64,000 bases of DNA, taken from Anopheles merus (Eukaryota; Arthropoda; Insecta; Diptera; Culicidae). The notes under the pieces are model-generated. The model did no database searches and had not been told where the DNA came from. It was given only the letters and a program-made list of their open reading frames with translations. This document shows, one piece after another, positions 58,845 to 64,000 of the stretch; positions within the stretch are counted from its first letter, which is position 1; each line of letters begins with the position of its first letter. Made by a program: the position numbers and the translations under genes. Where the stretch lies: the NCBI RefSeq assembly GCF_017562075.2, contig NC_054081.1, forward strand, positions 10,231,264 to 10,295,263, written 5' to 3'.

Positions 58845-60270
58845 GTGAGTGTACCAGAGTTCAGGGCTTTTCTATTACAATGCTCAAAATCAAAGTGTCT
58901 TCAGATTTCCCCGCCGGTTTTTACCTCAATTATTTTCATGTGAACCTCGGCGGTTTCGTTGCTTCTCCTGTGTGAAGGTTCTCTCGGCGTGACCTTCGTA
59001 ACCATCGGGTGGGTCATGTGACGAGAAGAACTCCTCCCAATATGGCGTCCCCAATATGGGAGAGAGATAGTATGTCGGGGTTTTTTTTTGTCGTATATGT
59101 CGTAGACGATTGCGGATACGGCGTTCATTGAGGATTTCATGTGAATTGTCAATATTGATCGTGACACAATATTTGCCTCGCACAAGAGGCAAACAGTGGA
59201 GCAGAGGAGCGGGTGAACTGGGGATGGGTTCCAGGGTGTTGGGGCATTGGGAAGTCATTCTTGCCGTGTACAGTTTGGCTAACTTTTTGGGCAATGGCGA
59301 GGATTTTCGGGCGTGAACCGTGAAACCAGACCCCAAAGTAGACAATAAGACCAAGCCAACCAAGTCTTTGTATGTTTGTTTGCACTAGCGCTGAGATCAT
59401 GCTGGTTTTAGCGCATGCTAGGTGGATGGATGCGGATCCCGTGAAACAATTACCTGTATCGATTGAGCTTCTCGCTATCTAGTCTCCCCTCCCCCGCCAA
59501 AGAGTTCGCCCGAGTACTGGTCCAGCCAATCCACGCTACTCAGTAAAGCTAATAAACCGAGGTAGAGGAGGGGCGCGAAACACGCCATCCGAATAAAAAA
59601 AAACTTCACATTTTGGCGATGCCATGTGAACGAAACCTGATGAAAGGTCCAGGCCCCAAGGCAACTCCCGGGTGGGAGGTTAGGGGAGCAAAGCAAGTGG
59701 CACGAACCTTGGGATTGGAATAGTCGTCCGGTACATCTGTTAAGTGGCTTTTAGCAGGATGGCAAGTTTTTGGGCTAGGCCGTCGATAGGTCTGGTCGGC
59801 TAGTCTGTCGGCCGCGCGCGCTCTTGTGCTTTTGTCGTGAAGAAGAAGAGTGTCTTCCTCTTTGTGTATCGCTCCCATCGGCCGGCGGGAGATGTCAGCT
59901 CATCGCGCAGTGCCTTATTGGTCACAATGTGTGGCCGTTTCCAACCGCAAACAGGAGGCGTATGCCTGCAGAAAAAATTATATTTGAAAAAATATTCCTC
60001 GGCACGATGGCATGAGGGTCGTTTGCAACATCGTTCATTCATCATTTTTTCTCCTATTTCTTCGAGTCTTTCTACCCAATGTACACACCGTGTGTCACAT
60101 CGCTCATTGATTGCGATTGCGTGGCGGTATAAAGGAAGTAAACGACGAACCCCTGCGCGGTTTTGGAGGGGACGGCACAACACACAGGTGGTACGAGAAT
60201 CCGGTTTTTTTTCGGAGCTAGTGAATGTACATCCCCGGCTACACCGTATAGACCTACCCGATAGTGCCCA

Positions 60271-60342
60271 GACCGCTCGACGAGTGTCTAATTGGTTAGC
60301 ACACTGATTCGCCATCCTGCCACGGGCTCAAGACGCTCGTTG
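60271..60342 (+). other. Degenerate tRNA-like sequence
   Basis: CGACGAG can pair with CTCGTTG as a 7-bp acceptor stem. CTA..TAG offers a short D arm around 'attggt', and GGGCTCAAGAC resembles box B. Anticodon and T stems pair poorly, so this is a tRNA pseudogene or SINE head rather than a working tRNA. Confidence 0.3.
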
Positions 60343-60438
60343 CCTTTGAAGGGTTCTAGATTAGACGTGCAAGAAGTGCTCGGGGAAGTGTGATAATTTA
60401 GTTCCAAAAAGTGGTCGATCCTTGGGTGGGCGTGCTTT

Positions 60439-61179
60439 AGCGATGGGAAATGTTGGCAAACATCTGGATTTGACTCCCATCCGATTCCGAAAATTTCGGA
60501 ACCAACTCCGGAAGTTTGAACCGTCCAGTACTATCCGGAGCCGTTTGGAATTGTCTGGTGTCCTCCGAAGTCTTTGTCATTCGGAGTCATCTGGAGTCGT
60601 CTGAAGTCATCCGTAGTAGTTCGGAGTCATCTGGAATTTTCCGGAGTCGTTCAGAGTCATCTGAAATTATCTGGAGTCTTTCTGAGTTGTCAGGCGTCGT
60701 CCGGAGTCATCCAGAGTCGTCCAGAGTCCGGGACGCCCGAAGACGGTAGGTGCAATGTACGGACGACTCAGCACGACTCCGAATCCGGCTGACTCCAGAC
60801 GACTCCGGCTAACTCCAGACGACTTCGGACGACTCCGGATGACTCCAGGTGACCTCAGGCGACTCCGAACAACTTCAAATGACTCCGGGCGATTCCAGAT
60901 GACTCCGGATGTCTCCGACTCCGAATAACTCCGGGTGACTCCAGACGACTTCGGACGACTCCGGATGACTCCAGGTAACTCCAGATGACCTCAGGCGACT
61001 TCAAACGCCTTCAGATGACTCCGGGCGATTCTGGACGACTCCGGACGACTCCGACTCCGGATGACTCCGACTCTGGACGATTTTGACTCCGGGCGGAATT
61101 AGTGAATCTAATTTAGCCGGAGTTGGAATTGGATTAACTATAGCCGGAGTCGGACCGGAGCTCCAGGGCGCACATCACT
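60439..61179. mobile_element. GACTCC foldback element, copy C
   Basis: Left end AGCGATGGG, right end CACATCACT. GGAGTCNTC units run to about 60730, then GACGACTCC units run to about 61090. The right subterminal block (GGCGGAATTAGTG ... GGAGTCGGA.CGGAG ... GCGCACATCACT) matches that of copy B. Flanking decamers GGCGTGCTTT (60429-60438) and AGCGAGCTTC (61180-61189) agree at 7 of 10, in the same register as the perfect duplication of copy B. Confidence 0.7.
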
Positions 61180-63881
61180 AGCGAGCTTCACCAGCAGCTA
61201 TCTACCAACCGCGCGGGCGTTCGCACCGGCAGGAGCTAAAACGAGATTTTTAGCCATCGCCTCTCCAGGGATTTTCGACAGCCGTCTATGAACGGTGTTC
61301 AACAACAAAAAAAGGTTGCCCAATTACCGTTCGTTGGTCCGGTGGTCTTGTGTGTACGAGTGACAACAATTTTCGATGAACATTTCCCACCGTTTTTTGG
61401 TTGGGTTGGGCTGTATCTCCCCAATTGCGGCTTGTGTTGTGGCTGGGAAGAAGGGGAGGCTTTTTCTTTCCTTTTGTAATTCTTTTTGTTTCGGGGTGTG
61501 CCACCCGTTTTACGACACACACACACAGACACACACCTGCCGGACAGAGGTAATTTCGTAATCAAATCATTCGAACTCTGATGCCCTTTCGGAACGCTCG
61601 CTTATCTTACGCGCGCGGCTTGGTGGAAGGAACGAACAAACGGAATGTCCAGGGAACACTCCCCGAGTGACTACTTTTTGTCGTCCCTGCACTCCCTTTC
61701 ACTTTTTTTGTTGTTTTGTTTTGTTATTGTTCATACTAGCCCGCGCGACACACCTGCAGTCATGCCGTGGTTTGAGGAATTTTGAGTGTTTTATTTGCAG
61801 AATAGGTTGTCATCGCGAGGTAATTAAATCATTCCTGAAGGATGAAACTTATCGCCGCTAGCTTCTTACAGGCTTTTAGGAACTCTTGTTATAGGAACTA
61901 GAGCTTTAGGGTTTTTTCCGATGCAAAGGAAATTGTCACTGCAACAAAGTAACCTTCCGGGCAGGGCACAAGACTACCGGCCTCAGTAGTGTTGGGCGTT
62001 ACTCATGTTCATTTCCCATTACTTCAAAATGAAATCTAACAGACGGCAATAAAACAACGCTTGACGAGCTTCAATGGGTGGACGCCGTCGTCCGACGCTG
62101 ACCCCGTACGCTGAACCACCACTGATGATGGGCAGGGTTATCGTAACTGTCATCGTAAAACGTCACTCTGTCGGCTACTAATGTCCATCTGCTGTGCCGG
62201 ATTGCACACTATTTGTTTTGCGTACACAGCGTGTCTCACGCGATGCTTTAATGGGCTTATCCTTTCGTGTGCACAATTGGCGAAACTCCCGCTCGAAGCG
62301 CTGAGAAGGCACCAGGAGGTGACAATTGGTATGCCGGTTGTTTTTTGTCGTTGTTTTTATTGCTCGCAGAAGCGGGTGGAATAAAACCGGCTCGTAAAAA
62401 CGGGAGACATACAAACACACCGGAAAACAAAAACGGTACGGAACCTATCCGCCATTTGTGGCCGCTTTGTTGCCGTGGTCGGCCGAAAGCGAAAGCGTAA
62501 GCGGATTTATGATGAGCGCGCGTGGTTCGTGTCACGACGGACTCGCGGATTGAAGAAGAGATTTACAAAACAAATGATTGAATGATCATCAAACTGCAAA
62601 AACACAAAAACAAACAACACCTGTGGCTTTCCCCCTTTTCATTGATCAATTTTATTCTTTTCTTTTGATGATTACGCTCTTGCTATATGTGCCTGTTATG
62701 CACTCACATACCGCTGGGCGCATAGTAGTTGTGTGAGCGGGTAAGAAGAATCTGTTTAAAGTTTCAACGACCTTTTCTTTTCCCGCGTTCCACCGTTCAA
62801 CTGCTCGCTCGAGCATGCAGCTCTTTTCCTTTTCACCCGCGTGACTCCTCGCTACCATCACCAGTACCATTTCACAGTGTGATGCACATTTCCCTCTCGA
62901 AAAAAAAAAACAAGGGTGGTCTAAAACAGGTGTTCCGTTCCGACTGGCTAGCGGCCACCCGCCAACCCGCCAACTCATCTGCCTGAAAAACTTTCACTGA
63001 TTTTGAACAACCTGAACGCGCCTGAAGGTCGTCAAACGCAGAAGCGCACGTATCTCGGTTAGTGGCTGTACTCTGTGGTGGTGGTTTACAAGCGCTGCAG
63101 CACCAACTCCCCCCCGTTGCGCTACTATTTTGGGGGTACTGTGTGTGTGTGTGTGCTGTGTGTAATTTAAAGGGCCACTCCTAACGGCTTCTCCATCCAC
63201 ACACACACACACACACACATACACGTGAGCTGCACACGAAACATATCTGCACATCGGAACTGGAATGCACCATCAGATTGGGTTCGGTCGTTCGTTTCCT
63301 GACCGTGAGTGGACAAAGGAGAAATTGAAACAGAAGCTAAAGTTATAGCTGCCTAGGAAAGCGAGTGTGAGAGTTAGCGTTGTTGTTTGCTAGGAAACGT
63401 GTAGGGATCTGAAGGCCGTTGACCAACCGGGCGATGATGCGTTTCGACGGCGAAGCTGCTGCTATCGATGATCACAAAAACACACACACAAAACCGCTGG
63501 AGGGATGATGATGATCATGCTGATCTGCTGACGCGGCCATGGAATGCAAGGCTAGCCGCCTGCCATTGCGCATGTGTCACGACTCTACGAGATTGCATGA
63601 AGAACACGGATGTATCGCAATCTCGTACCTCCGACAGCGAAAGACATATGTATATGGGTACAACTACATACAATGGTAGTAAAACAGTTATTCGTATGAT
63701 GTTTCAACATGTCTTCTACACGAATCTTTCAAACCAATCACCATCACCATCGATGATGGTCTATATCCGGGTCCAGAACTAGGTATCGGAACTGGCTACT
63801 GCCCCCTTGGGAAGGACCGCGTACACAGAGCTATGTTTTATTTCTAATTACCATTTATTGTTCCTGGACCATGGACTATTA

Positions 63882-64000
63882 CAGTCTTTGCGCGCTAAAT
63901 TTTAACTCTAATTCACCTATTTTCGTCTCTAAGGCATAAATTTTTGACTGTAAGTCATTTGCAATATTTACAAAATTTAAAGTAATGTCTGAAACTCTGT
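63882..64000 (+). mobile_element. Left end of a second copy of the 1430-2537 element (runs off the window)
   Basis: Begins CAGTCTTTGCGCGCTAAATT after a TA and follows the 1430 copy through 'gtctctaaggcataaattttt'. It lacks the hAT insertion found there at 1544-2085. Confidence 0.65.

Overview
The window is animal nuclear DNA, most likely from a mosquito of the Anopheles gambiae complex. Protein-coding exons are few, GC-rich and split by GT-AG introns. The spaces between them are AT-rich and full of (GA)n and (GT)n tracts. Several copies of a tRNA-derived SINE with a (CTT)n/(AAG)n tail match what I know of SINE200 from A. gambiae. A run of exactly 100 N at 9818-9917 is an assembly gap.

Genes I can support. 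(1) A plus-strand four-exon gene (20912-27551) encodes a predicted 745-residue protein with an N-terminal LisH motif and many Thr-Pro sites. It resembles NPAT/multi sex combs, the histone-locus factor. (2) A minus-strand two-exon gene (36743-34984) encodes a predicted 557-residue poly(ADP-ribose) glycohydrolase with its GGG...QEE signature intact. (3) A plus-strand first coding exon (52176-52547) belongs to a gene I do not recognise, whose remaining exons are probably beyond the window. Bases 9918 to about 17600 look like a very long 3' UTR of a plus-strand gene ending at an AATAAA at 17577. A pair of micro-exons at 40.8-41.1 kb is only tentative.

Layout. 1-9.8 kb: noncoding, T/G-skewed on the plus strand, with two related hAT-type elements, the first nested inside a TA-flanked element. 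9.9-17.6 kb: A/C-skewed noncoding. 17.6-20.1 kb: mosaic of repeats with a foldback element. 20.9-27.6 kb: LisH gene, whose 4.2-kb intron 3 has collected a Tc1/pogo-like element with a nested SINE, a second SINE, a LINE reverse-transcriptase relic and a GATTCA array. 27.8-30.8 kb: element-like region holding a 1.5-kb GACTCC array and a long hairpin. 31-34.8 kb: AT-rich with little structure. 34.9-36.8 kb: PARG. 37.6-40.1 kb: pogo-like MITE, second copy of the 19-20 kb mosaic, and another foldback. 41-50 kb: AT-rich with repeats. 50-64 kb: the 5' region, first exon and probable long first intron of gene 3.

The most unusual signal is a family of elements built from roughly 10-bp GGACGACTCC-like units that reverse orientation inside the element (8.4, 28.0-29.5 and 60.4-61.2 kb). 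The 28-kb copy has short inverted ends (AGTGATGTG/CACATCACT) and a perfect 10-bp flanking duplication. The 60-kb copy has the same ends and a decayed duplication in the same register. I read this as a foldback-type DNA transposon whose body is a minisatellite. Two other insertions can be dated relative to their hosts because an empty site lies in the same window.
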